Of a stretch of 64,000 bases of DNA, positions 52,113 through 62,637 are shown one piece after another. Below the pieces are notes generated by a model. The model was not told the DNA's origin. It worked only from the letters and a program-made list of their open reading frames with translations, and made no database searches. The DNA is from an uncultured Pelagibacteraceae bacterium (GTDB lineage Bacteria > Pseudomonadota > Alphaproteobacteria > Pelagibacterales > Pelagibacteraceae), in assembly GCA_902626185.1 (NCBI GenBank), contig CACOEA010000002.1:24409-88408 (forward strand). The letters run 5' to 3'. The translations under genes were made by a program, and so were the position numbers. Within the stretch, counting starts at the first letter, position 1, and every line of letters starts with the position of its first letter.

Positions 52113-54852
52113 GCGATGTCCTAAAAACCTAAAAAATTTAAAGATTAGGGGTTTAGCACTTAATAGCAAAGACGTGAAACGAGGCTATATTTTTTTTGCT
52201 ATTAAGGGGAGTAAATCAAATGGAGAGAAATATATAAATCAAGCCATTAAAAGAGGAGCTAGCCTAATTCTTTGTTCTAGAAATTGTAATTTTAAGAATA
52301 AAAAAATTAATATTATTAAGATAAATGATTTAAAAGATTACCTCAGAGAAGCAACTTCTAATTTTTATAAAGTTAAACCAAAAAATATTATTGCAGTAAC
52401 TGGAACAAACGGTAAAACTTCAGTTGCTGAATTTTTTTGTCAAATACTCGAATATAATGGTGTACCGGTAGCTTCAATAGGAACATTAGGCATAAAGTAT
52501 AAAAAGAAAATTGTTAAGACTGACCTTACTTCACCAGATATAATTACAATTCACAAAAATCTTGCTTTATTAAAAAGAAAAAAAATTGACAATGTAATAA
52601 TAGAGGCATCAAGCCATGGTTTAGCTCAAAAAAGATTAGATGGATTAAAATTTAGAGGAGGTATTTTCACAAATTTTAGCCAAGATCACTTGGATTATCA
52701 TAAAACAATGAAAGCATATCTTGCTTCAAAATTAATTTTATTTTCTAAATTACTTAAGCGAAAAAGTTATATTATTAGTGATAAATCAATAGACCAATAT
52801 TCAACTTTAAAAAAGATTTCAAAAAGAAAAGGATTAAGATTTTTAGAAATCACTAAAAAAAAAGATGAAATTAAAAACATTAATTTTCCACTAGTAGGAC
52901 AGTTTCAATTAAAAAACTTATCAATGGCCGCTTTAGCTGCAGAAGAACTTGGTCTTAAAAAATTTAAGATTAATAAAGCAATAAAATTTATCAAAAATGT
53001 GAACGGAAGATTAGAATTAGTGAAAAAATATCCTAATAATGTAAGGGTGTTTATTGATTATGCACACACCCCAGAAGCTTTACGCGAAGTAATTACATCA
53101 GTAAAAGAAAGTTTTAATAATAATATTTCGTTAGTTTTTGGGTGTGGTGGGGAAAGAGATTTTAAAAAGAGACCATTGATGGCTAAAATTGCAAAATCTT
53201 TATGTAAAAAAATATATGTTACTGATGATAACCCAAGAAATGAAAATCCAGCAAAAATTAGAAAAGAAATTATTCATCATTTAAAAGGAAGCAAGTATTA
53301 CGAAAACGGAAACAGATTTAAAGCAATTAAAAGTGCTATCTTAAATGCAGAACCTGACGAGTCTGTAATTGTTACTGGTAAAGGTCATGAAACAGTACAA
53401 AATTATGGAAATAAAATTTTTAATATCTCAGATAAAAAGATTATCAAGAGCATTAAAATTAAGAGAAAAAAAATAAATCAAAAACATCAAAATTATTATT
53501 ATAATTCCAAAATATTAAATAAAATTTTAAATAATAAAAGATTTTACAGAGTTAATGGAGTAGCGATAGACTCTCGAGATGTAGTTAAGGACAATATATT
53601 TTTAGCAATTAAAGGAAAAAAAAACGACGGTATAAATTTTATTTCAAAAGCACTTAAAAAGGGTGCAAGTTATGTCGTTTCTAGAGTTATTAATAAGAAA
53701 TATAAAAAAAGGACCATAAGATTTAACAATCCATTAAAATTTTTAAGTAAATTTGCTGACCTTAAAAGAAAAAGTTGTAATGCCAAAATATTAGGAATAA
53801 CCGGAAGTGCAGGAAAAACTTCATTAAAAAATTTATTAGGCACTATACTTTGCAAATATCATAAAACTTACTTATCACCAAAATCTTTTAATAATCATTT
53901 TGGTGTACCTTTAAGTTTATCAAATTTGAATTTCGGTCATAAATTTGGAGTTTTTGAAATAGGCATGAGTAAATCTGGAGAGATTGATAAATTGTCCAAA
54001 CTAGTAAAACCAGATTTAGCAGTGATAACAAATATTGCCGAAGCACATATTGAAAATTTCAGCAACATAAAAGGTATTGCAAATGCTAAAAGTGAAATTA
54101 TAAAAAATATTAAAAATAATGGATCAATTATTTTAAATCGTGATGATAAATTTTTCAATTATTTAAATAAAAAAGCAAAATTAAAAAAAATAAAAGTGAT
54201 CTCGTTTGGTAAATCAAGAAATTCAGATGTTCAATTAATTAAGATTAAAACTCGAAAAAACATTAAAATAATTAATGTTAAAGTTTACGATCTAATATTT
54301 GAGTTTGAAATAAAAAATATCAATATCTACAATGTTCTTGCATCTCTAGCTATTATTTATGAGCTTAAATTGGATATTAACAAAATAATTCACTTATTTA
54401 AAAACTTTCAACCATCCGAAGGAAGAGGGAAAATTTATGAAACCAATAGATATAATAAAAAGTTTAATTTGATAGATGAAAGTTACAACGCCAATCCTCT
54501 TTCTGTGAAAAATGCTATAATAAATTTATCTGCTATTAAAAAAAATAAATTTAAGAAATATCTGCTTTTAGGCGATATGCTCGAGCTTGGATCTAGGTCA
54601 GAATTTTATCATAAAGAATTATCAAAACTTATTAACAGTTCAGATATAGATAAAGTTTTTATTAAAGGGGAAAAAAGCCTTTACACATATAAGTATTTAA
54701 AAAAAGAGAAGAGAGGAAATATATTTCAATCAGATCAAGATATTGACCTTATTTTAAAAAATATAATCGCAAATAATGATTATTTAATGATAAAAGGATC
54801 TAACGCAACGGGATTAAATGCTATTACGAGATCAATAATTAAAGGTATATAA
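52090..54852 (+). CDS. MurE-MurF fusion (UDP-MurNAc-tripeptide synthetase + MurF D-Ala-D-Ala ligase)
   Basis: Two complete Mur ligase modules: VTGTNGKTSVAEFFCQIL ... VTDDNPRNENPAKIR (MurE, mDAP-type DNPR) then AIDSRDV ... GITGSAGKTSLKNLL ... ESYNANPLSVKNAI ... LGDMLELG (MurF), with no stop between. Confidence 0.95.
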   Translation: MLLKNLIKRCPKNLKNLKIRGLALNSKDVKRGYIFFAIKGSKSNGEKYINQAIKRGASLILCSRNCNFKNKKINIIKINDLKDYLREATSNFYKVKPKNIIAVTGTNGKTSVAEFFCQILEYNGVPVASIGTLGIKYKKKIVKTDLTSPDIITIHKNLALLKRKKIDNVIIEASSHGLAQKRLDGLKFRGGIFTNFSQDHLDYHKTMKAYLASKLILFSKLLKRKSYIISDKSIDQYSTLKKISKRKGLRFLEITKKKDEIKNINFPLVGQFQLKNLSMAALAAEELGLKKFKINKAIKFIKNVNGRLELVKKYPNNVRVFIDYAHTPEALREVITSVKESFNNNISLVFGCGGERDFKKRPLMAKIAKSLCKKIYVTDDNPRNENPAKIRKEIIHHLKGSKYYENGNRFKAIKSAILNAEPDESVIVTGKGHETVQNYGNKIFNISDKKIIKSIKIKRKKINQKHQNYYYNSKILNKILNNKRFYRVNGVAIDSRDVVKDNIFLAIKGKKNDGINFISKALKKGASYVVSRVINKKYKKRTIRFNNPLKFLSKFADLKRKSCNAKILGITGSAGKTSLKNLLGTILCKYHKTYLSPKSFNNHFGVPLSLSNLNFGHKFGVFEIGMSKSGEIDKLSKLVKPDLAVITNIAEAHIENFSNIKGIANAKSEIIKNIKNNGSIILNRDDKFFNYLNKKAKLKKIKVISFGKSRNSDVQLIKIKTRKNIKIINVKVYDLIFEFEIKNINIYNVLASLAIIYELKLDINKIIHLFKNFQPSEGRGKIYETNRYNKKFNLIDESYNANPLSVKNAIINLSAIKKNKFKKYLLLGDMLELGSRSEFYHKELSKLINSSDIDKVFIKGEKSLYTYKYLKKEKRGNIFQSDQDIDLILKNIIANNDYLMIKGSNATGLNAITRSIIKGI

Positions 54853-55938
54853 ATGTTATTTAATTTACTTACATCTTTTATCGATCAATACACATTCTTA
54901 AATGTTTTTAAGTATTTAACTTTTAGAACTGGGCTCTCAGTAGTTACATCATTAATAGTTGTGTTTATAATTGGAGGCCCACTTATAAAAATATTTTCAG
55001 AAAATATGATTTCAGGTCCGATAAGACAGGACGGTCCGATTGACCATATTATCAAGAAATCAGGCACCCCTACAATGGGTGGAGTAATAATTATAATTGG
55101 TATGTTAAGCAGCACTTTATTATGGGCTGATTTAAACAATATATATATTTGGACATTAATCTTTGTGTCTCTTAGTTTAAGTGTTTTAGGATTTACGGAT
55201 GATCTATTAAAAATAAAATTTAAAAATTCTAGAGGATTAAACGGAAAATTAAAATTTCTTGGTCAGCTGATTATTGGTGCATTGACCATATTTATTTTAA
55301 TTAACTTTTCTGATCATGAATATTTATATAATCTTTACTTTCCTTTTTTTAAAAATTTAATTTGGCAAATGGGACTATTCTTTATTCCTTTTGGCATATT
55401 TGTTATAATTGGTTCATCAAATGCTGTAAATTTAACTGATGGCCTTGATGGGTTAGCCACTGTTCCGGTAATGCTTGTGGCACTTTCTTTTACAATAATA
55501 TCTTATGTAGTTGGCAATACAATTTTTTCAGAATATCTTCAGCTTCAATATATTCCCGATGTAGGCGAGCTTTCAATTTTTTGCGGATCTATTGTTGGGT
55601 CATGTTTAGGGTTTTTATGGTATAACGCTCCACCAGCTAAAATATTTATGGGAGACACCGGATCCCTATCATTAGGGGGATCTTTAGCTGCAGTTGCGAT
55701 AATTGTTAAACATGAAATTGTGCTTGCTATTATTGGTGGGCTATTTGTCCTTGAAACCGTTTCGGTAATAATTCAAGTCATTTCATTTAAGCTTACAGGT
55801 AAAAGAATTTTTAAGATGGCGCCAATTCATCATCACTTTGAGCAAAAAGGATGGGCAGAGTCCACTATTGTTATTAGATTTTGGATAATTGCAATTATTC
55901 TAGCTCTTATTGGATTAGCGACATTGAAATTACGTTAG
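54853..55938 (+). CDS. mraY: Phospho-N-acetylmuramoyl-pentapeptide-transferase
   Basis: GTPTMGGVIII, NAVNLTDGLDGLA, FMGDTGSLSLGG, MAPIHHHFEQKGW. Confidence 0.98.
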   Translation: MLFNLLTSFIDQYTFLNVFKYLTFRTGLSVVTSLIVVFIIGGPLIKIFSENMISGPIRQDGPIDHIIKKSGTPTMGGVIIIIGMLSSTLLWADLNNIYIWTLIFVSLSLSVLGFTDDLLKIKFKNSRGLNGKLKFLGQLIIGALTIFILINFSDHEYLYNLYFPFFKNLIWQMGLFFIPFGIFVIIGSSNAVNLTDGLDGLATVPVMLVALSFTIISYVVGNTIFSEYLQLQYIPDVGELSIFCGSIVGSCLGFLWYNAPPAKIFMGDTGSLSLGGSLAAVAIIVKHEIVLAIIGGLFVLETVSVIIQVISFKLTGKRIFKMAPIHHHFEQKGWAESTIVIRFWIIAIILALIGLATLKLR

Positions 55939-55941
55939 TGA

Positions 55942-57234
55942 ATGTCCAAAAATTTAAATTTAAAAAAGTTATCATTTTTAATTTATGGCTTAGGAGCTAC
56001 CGGCCAATCAGTAATTAGATATTTTAAAAAAAAAAAAATAAAAAACTTTGTAATTTGGGACGATAGCGTCAGATTAAAAAAGAATAATCAAATAAGCAAT
56101 TATTTCAATCTTAAAAAGGCGTTAATAAATGTCGATTTCATAATTTTAAGTCCAGGAGTTAGTTTATTTAAATCGAAATATAAAAGTTTATTAAAAAAAT
56201 TCGAAAAAAAAATTATAACTGATATAGATTTATTATATTTATTTAATTCTAATTTTAAATCAATAATGGTGACAGGTACTAATGGAAAATCCACAACCTG
56301 TAAAATCATATCTCACTTATTAAAAAAAAATAAATTTAATGTCAGATTAGGTGGCAACATTGGAAAACCAATTTTAGATTTGCAAACTAAAAAAAAGGTT
56401 TATTTTGTTATTGAAGCATCTTCTTTTCAACTTTCCCATTCTAAGTTTATTAAACCAGATATTGCTATGCTTTTAAATTTGACAGTTGATCATCTTGATT
56501 GGCATGGATCAATGAAAAATTATATTTTTTCAAAGATGAAAATTTTTAAGCTTCAAGAAAGAGATAATTTTGCCTTTATAAATCACAGCTTAAGACATAT
56601 TTTTAAAAAACAAAAATTTTCCTCAAAATTAGTAAGTATAAAATCAAATCAATACGACAAGCTTAAATCAAGAATTAATAGCGAATACTTAAAATCTAAT
56701 GCTAACGAGGATAATATGAAATTTGTTTACTCTTTGTCAAAAATTTTAAAAATAAGCAATACCGCCTTCGTCAAGTCTATGGCATCTTTTAAAGGATTAC
56801 CACATAGATACGAAATTTTCTTAAAAAAAAGAAAAATAACTTTTATAAATGACTCTAAAGCAACTAGCCTGAAATCTTCAGAATTTGCTTTGTCTAATGA
56901 CAAAAATATTTACTGGATATTAGGTGGTCTTCCAAAAAATAATGATACAATTAATTTAAGAAAAGTAAAAAAAAATATAGTTTGTTCATACATAATTGGA
57001 AAAAGTGCTCATTTTTTTAAGAAAAAACTTAAATCTCAAGTCAACTTTAAGATTTGTAAAAATTTAGAAAATGCACTCTTAAAAGTTATCAATGATATAA
57101 AGTCTAACGAAAAAGAAAATTGTAAAGTTCTTTTTAGTCCAGGCGCAGCATCATTTGATCAATTTAAAAATTTTGAGAAAAGAGGAGATGAATTTAAAAG
57201 GTTGAGCAAAAAATATGCAAAAAAAATTAATTAA
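55942..57234 (+). CDS. murD: UDP-N-acetylmuramoylalanine-D-glutamate ligase
   Basis: IMVTGTNGKSTTCKII, RLGGNIGKPILD, FINDSKATSLKS, LFSPGAASFDQFKNFEKRGDEF. Confidence 0.97.
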   Translation: MSKNLNLKKLSFLIYGLGATGQSVIRYFKKKKIKNFVIWDDSVRLKKNNQISNYFNLKKALINVDFIILSPGVSLFKSKYKSLLKKFEKKIITDIDLLYLFNSNFKSIMVTGTNGKSTTCKIISHLLKKNKFNVRLGGNIGKPILDLQTKKKVYFVIEASSFQLSHSKFIKPDIAMLLNLTVDHLDWHGSMKNYIFSKMKIFKLQERDNFAFINHSLRHIFKKQKFSSKLVSIKSNQYDKLKSRINSEYLKSNANEDNMKFVYSLSKILKISNTAFVKSMASFKGLPHRYEIFLKKRKITFINDSKATSLKSSEFALSNDKNIYWILGGLPKNNDTINLRKVKKNIVCSYIIGKSAHFFKKKLKSQVNFKICKNLENALLKVINDIKSNEKENCKVLFSPGAASFDQFKNFEKRGDEFKRLSKKYAKKIN

Positions 57235-58348
57235 TTTTGAATTTAAGGATTTTTGGAGAAATTTAGACAAAAACATTCTTACAGGTTTTTTAATACTGTT
57301 TTTTTTAGGGCTTTTTTTTTCATTATCTTCTACTTCTTCTTTGGCAGGGGAAAGATTGAATAAAACTTATTATTTTTTTTTTTCAAAACATTTAATTTTT
57401 ACTTTATTGGCACTTATGGTAATGTTTTTTATTTCTGCAATACAAACATCTTTACTAAAGCAATTAATAATTCCAACTTTTGTAATGATATTTATCTTAC
57501 TGATATTAGTGCCTATAATTGGTCTCGAGGTAAAAGGGGCAAAAAGATGGTTAGATTTAAAATTTTTTAGATTACAACCTATTGAACTTTTAAAACCTTT
57601 CTTTGTTTTGATTACAGCTAAAATCTTAACTTATAAAAATATAAACCATTCTCAAATCAAATATTTTTTTAGCTTTTTATTATTAGTATCGATAATTATA
57701 CTTTTAATTGATCAGCCAGATCTTGGACAATCAATTTTAATAATTGGCAGTTGGATTGCAATGGTTTTTGTATCAGGAGTGAACATTGTCTATATTTTTA
57801 GCTTTCTAATTATATTTATCTCTTTTGTTGCTGGAATTTTGTTTTTAATGCCGGAAAAATTTGGATATATCATTAATCGACTTACTACTTTTTTCGATCC
57901 TTCTAAAGGAGATAATTTTCAGTCTACTAAGGCCTTGGACGCAATCAAACAAGGCGGGCTTAAAGGACAAGGAATGGGTGAAGGTATACTAAAGGATAGT
58001 GTTCCAGAGGCACACACTGATTATATTATTGCTATTATTTCTGAAGAGTATGGGTCAGTTGTCTCCATTTTAATAATTACAATTTTTTTATACATATCCT
58101 TTAGGATTATTAAGAATTGTGTTTCTATTAAAGAAGAATTTTTAAAATTATCTTTATGTGGTTTAGCTTCACTTCTAATTTTTCAAACATTTATTCATAT
58201 AGGTGTGAATACAAGTTTACTTCCAACAACAGGAATGACACTTCCATTCTTAAGTTATGGGGGCTCATCTTTAATTGGAAGCGCTATTTTAGCAGGCTTA
58301 GTTTTAAATTATACAAAGATAAAAATGGATTTAGATGGCTACAATTGA
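57215..58348 (+). CDS. ftsW: Lipid II polymerase FtsW (SEDS)
   Basis: GAKRWLDLKFFRLQPIELLKP, DQPDLGQSILI, AHTDYIIAIISEEYG, LPFLSYGGSSLI. Confidence 0.96.
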   Translation: MQKKLINFEFKDFWRNLDKNILTGFLILFFLGLFFSLSSTSSLAGERLNKTYYFFFSKHLIFTLLALMVMFFISAIQTSLLKQLIIPTFVMIFILLILVPIIGLEVKGAKRWLDLKFFRLQPIELLKPFFVLITAKILTYKNINHSQIKYFFSFLLLVSIIILLIDQPDLGQSILIIGSWIAMVFVSGVNIVYIFSFLIIFISFVAGILFLMPEKFGYIINRLTTFFDPSKGDNFQSTKALDAIKQGGLKGQGMGEGILKDSVPEAHTDYIIAIISEEYGSVVSILIITIFLYISFRIIKNCVSIKEEFLKLSLCGLASLLIFQTFIHIGVNTSLLPTTGMTLPFLSYGGSSLIGSAILAGLVLNYTKIKMDLDGYN

Positions 58349-59429
58349 AAAAATATTAATAGCAACTGGTGGAACAGGAGGTCACATTTTTCCTGCTTAC
58401 TGTCTAGCAAAAAATTTTTTAGATAAAGACATAGATGTAATAGTCACCTCAGACGCAAGGGGCATAAAATATCTAAAAGACTTTCCTCAATTAAAAGTTA
58501 TTAAGATTAATTCATCAACAATTAACGGTAAAAATTTACTTAGATTAATTCGTTCAATGTTTCTAATTTTTTCCTCATTTTGTAAATCGTTATTTTTATT
58601 ATTTAAAAAAAAACCAAATTTAATTTTTGGTATGGGTGGATACTCATCATTTCCTGTTTGTTTAGCATCAAAGTTCATAGGTATACCGTTTGTAATTTAT
58701 GAAAATAACTTACATATTGGTAAAGCTAATAAATTTTTATTACCTTTCGCAAAAAAAATTATTGTTTCATATGCTGACTTGGATGGAATTCCATTTAAAT
58801 ACCGAAATAAAGTATGTGAAGTAGGGAACATTATTCGTGAAGAGATAATTAAATTTCCTTTTCAGTCAAGTAATAAAACAAATAAAGAAAAGCTAGCAAT
58901 ATTAGTTTTAGGAGGTAGCCAAGCAGCTAAAATTTTTGCTGAAAAACTTCCAGATATATTCAAAAAATGTGTAAACTCAAATATAAATTTGAAAATTTTT
59001 CAACAGTGTCTGCCTACTCAAAATAACGACTTAGAAAATTTGTACAAAAAATTGAATATTGATTATGAAATATTTAATTATAGTAAAAACATTATTAAAT
59101 ATTTTTCCATAACAGATTTAGCAATCACTCGATCGGGATCTTCAATGTTAGCGGAACTTCTTAATGCCAGAATTCCTTTTATTTCGGTTCCTTTACCATC
59201 CTCAGCTGATAATCATCAGTTAAAAAATGCTATTTATTATGAAAAAAAAGGATATAGCTACTTAATTGAAGAAAAGTACTTGGATACAAAGCTATTTCAG
59301 TTAATTAAAAAAATTAATGATGAAAATTTACTGGATCAAATTATAAAAACTCAAGCACAATATTCTGATAAATCTGTTTATAAAAATGTTAATAATATAA
59401 TAAATGAAATAACAAATGAAAAACATTAG
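58335..59429 (+). CDS. murG: UDP-N-acetylglucosamine-N-acetylmuramyl-(pentapeptide) pyrophosphoryl-undecaprenol N-acetylglucosamine transferase
   Basis: IATGGTGGHIFPAYCLA, GMGGYSSFPVCLA, ENNLHIGKANKFLLPFA, ITRSGSSMLAEL. Confidence 0.97.
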   Translation: MATIEKILIATGGTGGHIFPAYCLAKNFLDKDIDVIVTSDARGIKYLKDFPQLKVIKINSSTINGKNLLRLIRSMFLIFSSFCKSLFLLFKKKPNLIFGMGGYSSFPVCLASKFIGIPFVIYENNLHIGKANKFLLPFAKKIIVSYADLDGIPFKYRNKVCEVGNIIREEIIKFPFQSSNKTNKEKLAILVLGGSQAAKIFAEKLPDIFKKCVNSNINLKIFQQCLPTQNNDLENLYKKLNIDYEIFNYSKNIIKYFSITDLAITRSGSSMLAELLNARIPFISVPLPSSADNHQLKNAIYYEKKGYSYLIEEKYLDTKLFQLIKKINDENLLDQIIKTQAQYSDKSVYKNVNNIINEITNEKH

Positions 59430-60813
59430 AATAGGACAAAAAGAAATTATTCACTTTATAGGCATCGGTGGAATTGGAATGAGTGGTTTGGCTCAAGTCA
59501 TGAGAACAATGGGTTTTAAGATTCAAGGGAGTGATCAAAACAAAAACAAAAACACTACCAACTGTTCAAAAGTAGGAATAAAAGTATTTATAGGTCATTC
59601 CAAAAAAAACATAAAAAATGCAACAATAGTTGTTAAATCGTCTGCTATAAAAAAGACTAATGTTGAGGTAAAATTTGCAAAAAAAAAGAAAATTCCAATT
59701 TATTCGAGAGCTGAAGTGCTAGCTAATGTAGTTTCTTTAAAAAAGAACATAATTATTACGGGTTCGCATGGAAAAACAACAACTACTTCTTTAGTAGCTA
59801 AAATTTTATCTGACCAGAAATTAGACCCTACTATCATTAATGGTGGAGTTATAAACTCTTTTAACAGTAATGCTAAGTTAGGAAAAGGTGACTGGGCAAT
59901 CTTAGAAGCAGACGAGTCTGATGGAAGTTTCTTGAAACTTCCAATTAATTACTCGATTGTTACCAATTTAGACTATGAACATCTAGATTTTTATAAAAAC
60001 TACAGAAATTTAGAAAATGCTTTTATTCAATTTTTAAATAAGACGCCTCCTATAGGAAAATCATTAATTTGCATTGATAATAAGAATATAAAAAAAATAT
60101 TACCTAAAATTAAAAATAAAAATATATTAACATATGGCTTTGATCATAAATCAAATTATAGAATTAGTAATGCACGTTATAATATAGGGTATTCACTATT
60201 TGATTTAGATTATAAAAAAACAAATGGCGAAATAGTAAAAATTAAGAATATTAATTTAAAATTAATCGGTAAGCACAATATATTAAACGCTGCAGCCTCA
60301 GTGGCAGTCTGTTTAAATCTGGGTGTAAAAACAGATATTATCAAAAGAGCATTAAAAAACTTCTCTGGAGTTCAAAGAAGGATGACCAAAATATTTGCAA
60401 AAAATAAAAATGAATTTTTTGATGATTATGCTCATCATCCCACTGAAATAACCTCGATTTTAGAAGGACTAAAAAATATTTATAAAGAAAGAAAGATCAT
60501 TACAGTTTTTGAACCTCATAGATATTCTAGAGTGATATCTTTGAAAAAATCATTTTCAAAGTCTTTTAAAGAGTCAGATATTGTTTTAATAATTCCTATA
60601 TATGCTGCAGGTGAAAAGAAAAATTTAAATTTTAATATGCTTAATTTTGCAAAATTGATATCAAAAAATTCAAAAACACAAGTTGTACTTGTAAAAAATC
60701 AAAAAGAGTTGTCAAATTTTGTCAAAAAAAATCTTATTAGTGACGAAATAGTAATTGGAATGGGAGCTGGCTCTATTTCTCAATGGATGAGAGAGCTAGA
60801 ATTTACTTTATGA
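59416..60813 (+). CDS. murC: UDP-N-acetylmuramate-L-alanine ligase
   Basis: HFIGIGGIGMSGLAQVM, GSHGKTTTTSLVAKIL, EADESDGSFLKL, DDYAHHPTEI, FEPHRYSR. Confidence 0.98.
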   Translation: MKNIRIGQKEIIHFIGIGGIGMSGLAQVMRTMGFKIQGSDQNKNKNTTNCSKVGIKVFIGHSKKNIKNATIVVKSSAIKKTNVEVKFAKKKKIPIYSRAEVLANVVSLKKNIIITGSHGKTTTTSLVAKILSDQKLDPTIINGGVINSFNSNAKLGKGDWAILEADESDGSFLKLPINYSIVTNLDYEHLDFYKNYRNLENAFIQFLNKTPPIGKSLICIDNKNIKKILPKIKNKNILTYGFDHKSNYRISNARYNIGYSLFDLDYKKTNGEIVKIKNINLKLIGKHNILNAAASVAVCLNLGVKTDIIKRALKNFSGVQRRMTKIFAKNKNEFFDDYAHHPTEITSILEGLKNIYKERKIITVFEPHRYSRVISLKKSFSKSFKESDIVLIIPIYAAGEKKNLNFNMLNFAKLISKNSKTQVVLVKNQKELSNFVKKNLISDEIVIGMGAGSISQWMRELEFTL

Positions 60814-61718
60814 GTCAAGATATTCAGTCTTTACAAAAGCAATTTGGAAAAAACCTAATTTTAAATGAAAATTTATCTAAATACAGTTGGTTTAATTTGG
60901 GTGGACCAGCAGAAATTTTTTTTAGACCAGACAATAAAGAACAATTAATTAATTTTTTGATTGAAGTTAAAAAACGTAATTTAAGTAAGAAAATAATTGG
61001 AGCTGGATCTAATACTTTGATTAGAGACCAGGGGGTTAAAGGCACAATTATAAAATTGAGTTCGAAATTCTCTTTTATAAAATTGTTAACTAATGACACC
61101 CTGGAAGTTGGAGCTGCAACATTAGATAAAAAAATTTCAGATTTTGCCTTAGAAAATAGTATTGGAAACCTTGAATTTTTATCTTGTATTCCAGGGTCTA
61201 TTGGCGGTTCAATAATGATGAATAGCGGGTGTTATGGAACAGATATTTCTGAAATTCTTATTTCTATTAAAGTGCTTGACGACATGGGAAGAGAAAAAGA
61301 AATAAAAAAAAATGAAATTAAATTTTTTTATAGAGGCACTAGCATACCTGAAAATTATATTATTCTATCAGCGGTTTTAAAAGGCAAAATCTCCATTAAA
61401 GAAGAAGTAAGAAAAAAACAAGAAAAGTTAATTAAAACAAAGGAAGAAACTCAACCAAGAAGAATTAAAACTGGAGGAAGTACATTTAAAAATAGTATTA
61501 ATAAAAAAGCATGGGAATTAATCAAGGAATCAGGTTGTGATAAACTAAATATAGGTGACGCGAAAATTTCCGAAAAACATTGTAATTTTTTCATAAATAA
61601 TGGAAATGCGAAAACCGCAGATATTGAAGAGCTTATAAATAAAGTTAAAGAGCAGGTGCATTCTAAAACAGGTGTAGCTCTTGAACTCGAAATTAAGATA
61701 ATCGGTGATGAAATATAA
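60810..61718 (+). CDS. murB: UDP-N-acetylmuramate dehydrogenase
   Basis: YSWFNLGGPAEIFFRP, GAGSNTLIRDQGV, CIPGSIGGSIMMNSGCYG, GSTFKN. ATG at 60810 gives ATGA overlap with murC. Confidence 0.97.
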   Translation: MSQDIQSLQKQFGKNLILNENLSKYSWFNLGGPAEIFFRPDNKEQLINFLIEVKKRNLSKKIIGAGSNTLIRDQGVKGTIIKLSSKFSFIKLLTNDTLEVGAATLDKKISDFALENSIGNLEFLSCIPGSIGGSIMMNSGCYGTDISEILISIKVLDDMGREKEIKKNEIKFFYRGTSIPENYIILSAVLKGKISIKEEVRKKQEKLIKTKEETQPRRIKTGGSTFKNSINKKAWELIKESGCDKLNIGDAKISEKHCNFFINNGNAKTADIEELINKVKEQVHSKTGVALELEIKIIGDEI

Positions 61719-62637
61719 AAAAGTTTTGGTTGTTCTTGGAGGCTTGTCAGGTGAAAGAGAGGTGAGTCTTGATAGCGGAAGAGCTTGCGTGAAAGCTCTT
61801 AAAAAAAAAGGATATAAAGTTTCAACATTTGATCCTAAAAAAAAACCTTTAAATTTAATTGATAAAACTAAAGTAGATGTAATTTTTAACGCTTTACATG
61901 GTAAAGAAGGCGAGGATGGAGTAGCTCAAAGTTATTTTGAGTACTTAAAAATACCTTACACTCACTCAGGTGTTATTAGTTCTTATAATGCAATGGACAA
62001 AGTTATTTCGAAGCAAATATTTAAGATAAATAAAATAAAATCTCCAAAATATTTTGTACTTGAAAAAAAAGATTTTAATGCGTCAAAACTTAAGTCTTTA
62101 ATAAAAAAAAAAAGCTTATTATTTCCTTTAGTCGTTAAACCTACTAACGAAGGTTCGAGTATTGGTGTCAAAATTTGTAATAATATAAAAATTTTAATTT
62201 TATCAATAAAATTACTTTTTAGGTTACATGAAAAATTAATTTTGGAGCCTTATATAGGAGGCCAAGAAATTCAAGTTGCGGTGCTAAATGGCACTCCTTT
62301 AGGTGCAATTGAACTTAAACCTAAAAGAAAATTTTATGATTATAAAGCTAAGTATTCCAAATCTGCTAACACAAAACATATTATGCCTGCAAACCTAAAC
62401 AGATCAAAATACAATGAAGTGATGAGAATTGCAAAAAAAGCTCATTATGCACTTGAATGCAAAGGTGTAACAAGATCAGATTTTAAGTTCTATAAAAATA
62501 CATTTTATCTTTTAGAAATAAATACCCAGCCTGGTATGACAAGTTTATCGTTAGTACCAGAAATAGCTAGTTATAAGGGAATATCATTTGAGAATTTGAT
62601 AGAAAAGATTTTGCTAAATGCTAGTACGAACAGATGA
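61705..62637 (+). CDS. ddl: D-alanine-D-alanine ligase
   Basis: VVLGGLSGEREVSLDSG, ALHGKEGEDGVAQSYFEYLKIPYTHSG, KPTNEGSSIGV, LLEINTQPGMTSLSLVPE. Confidence 0.97.
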   Translation: MMKYKKVLVVLGGLSGEREVSLDSGRACVKALKKKGYKVSTFDPKKKPLNLIDKTKVDVIFNALHGKEGEDGVAQSYFEYLKIPYTHSGVISSYNAMDKVISKQIFKINKIKSPKYFVLEKKDFNASKLKSLIKKKSLLFPLVVKPTNEGSSIGVKICNNIKILILSIKLLFRLHEKLILEPYIGGQEIQVAVLNGTPLGAIELKPKRKFYDYKAKYSKSANTKHIMPANLNRSKYNEVMRIAKKAHYALECKGVTRSDFKFYKNTFYLLEINTQPGMTSLSLVPEIASYKGISFENLIEKILLNASTNR

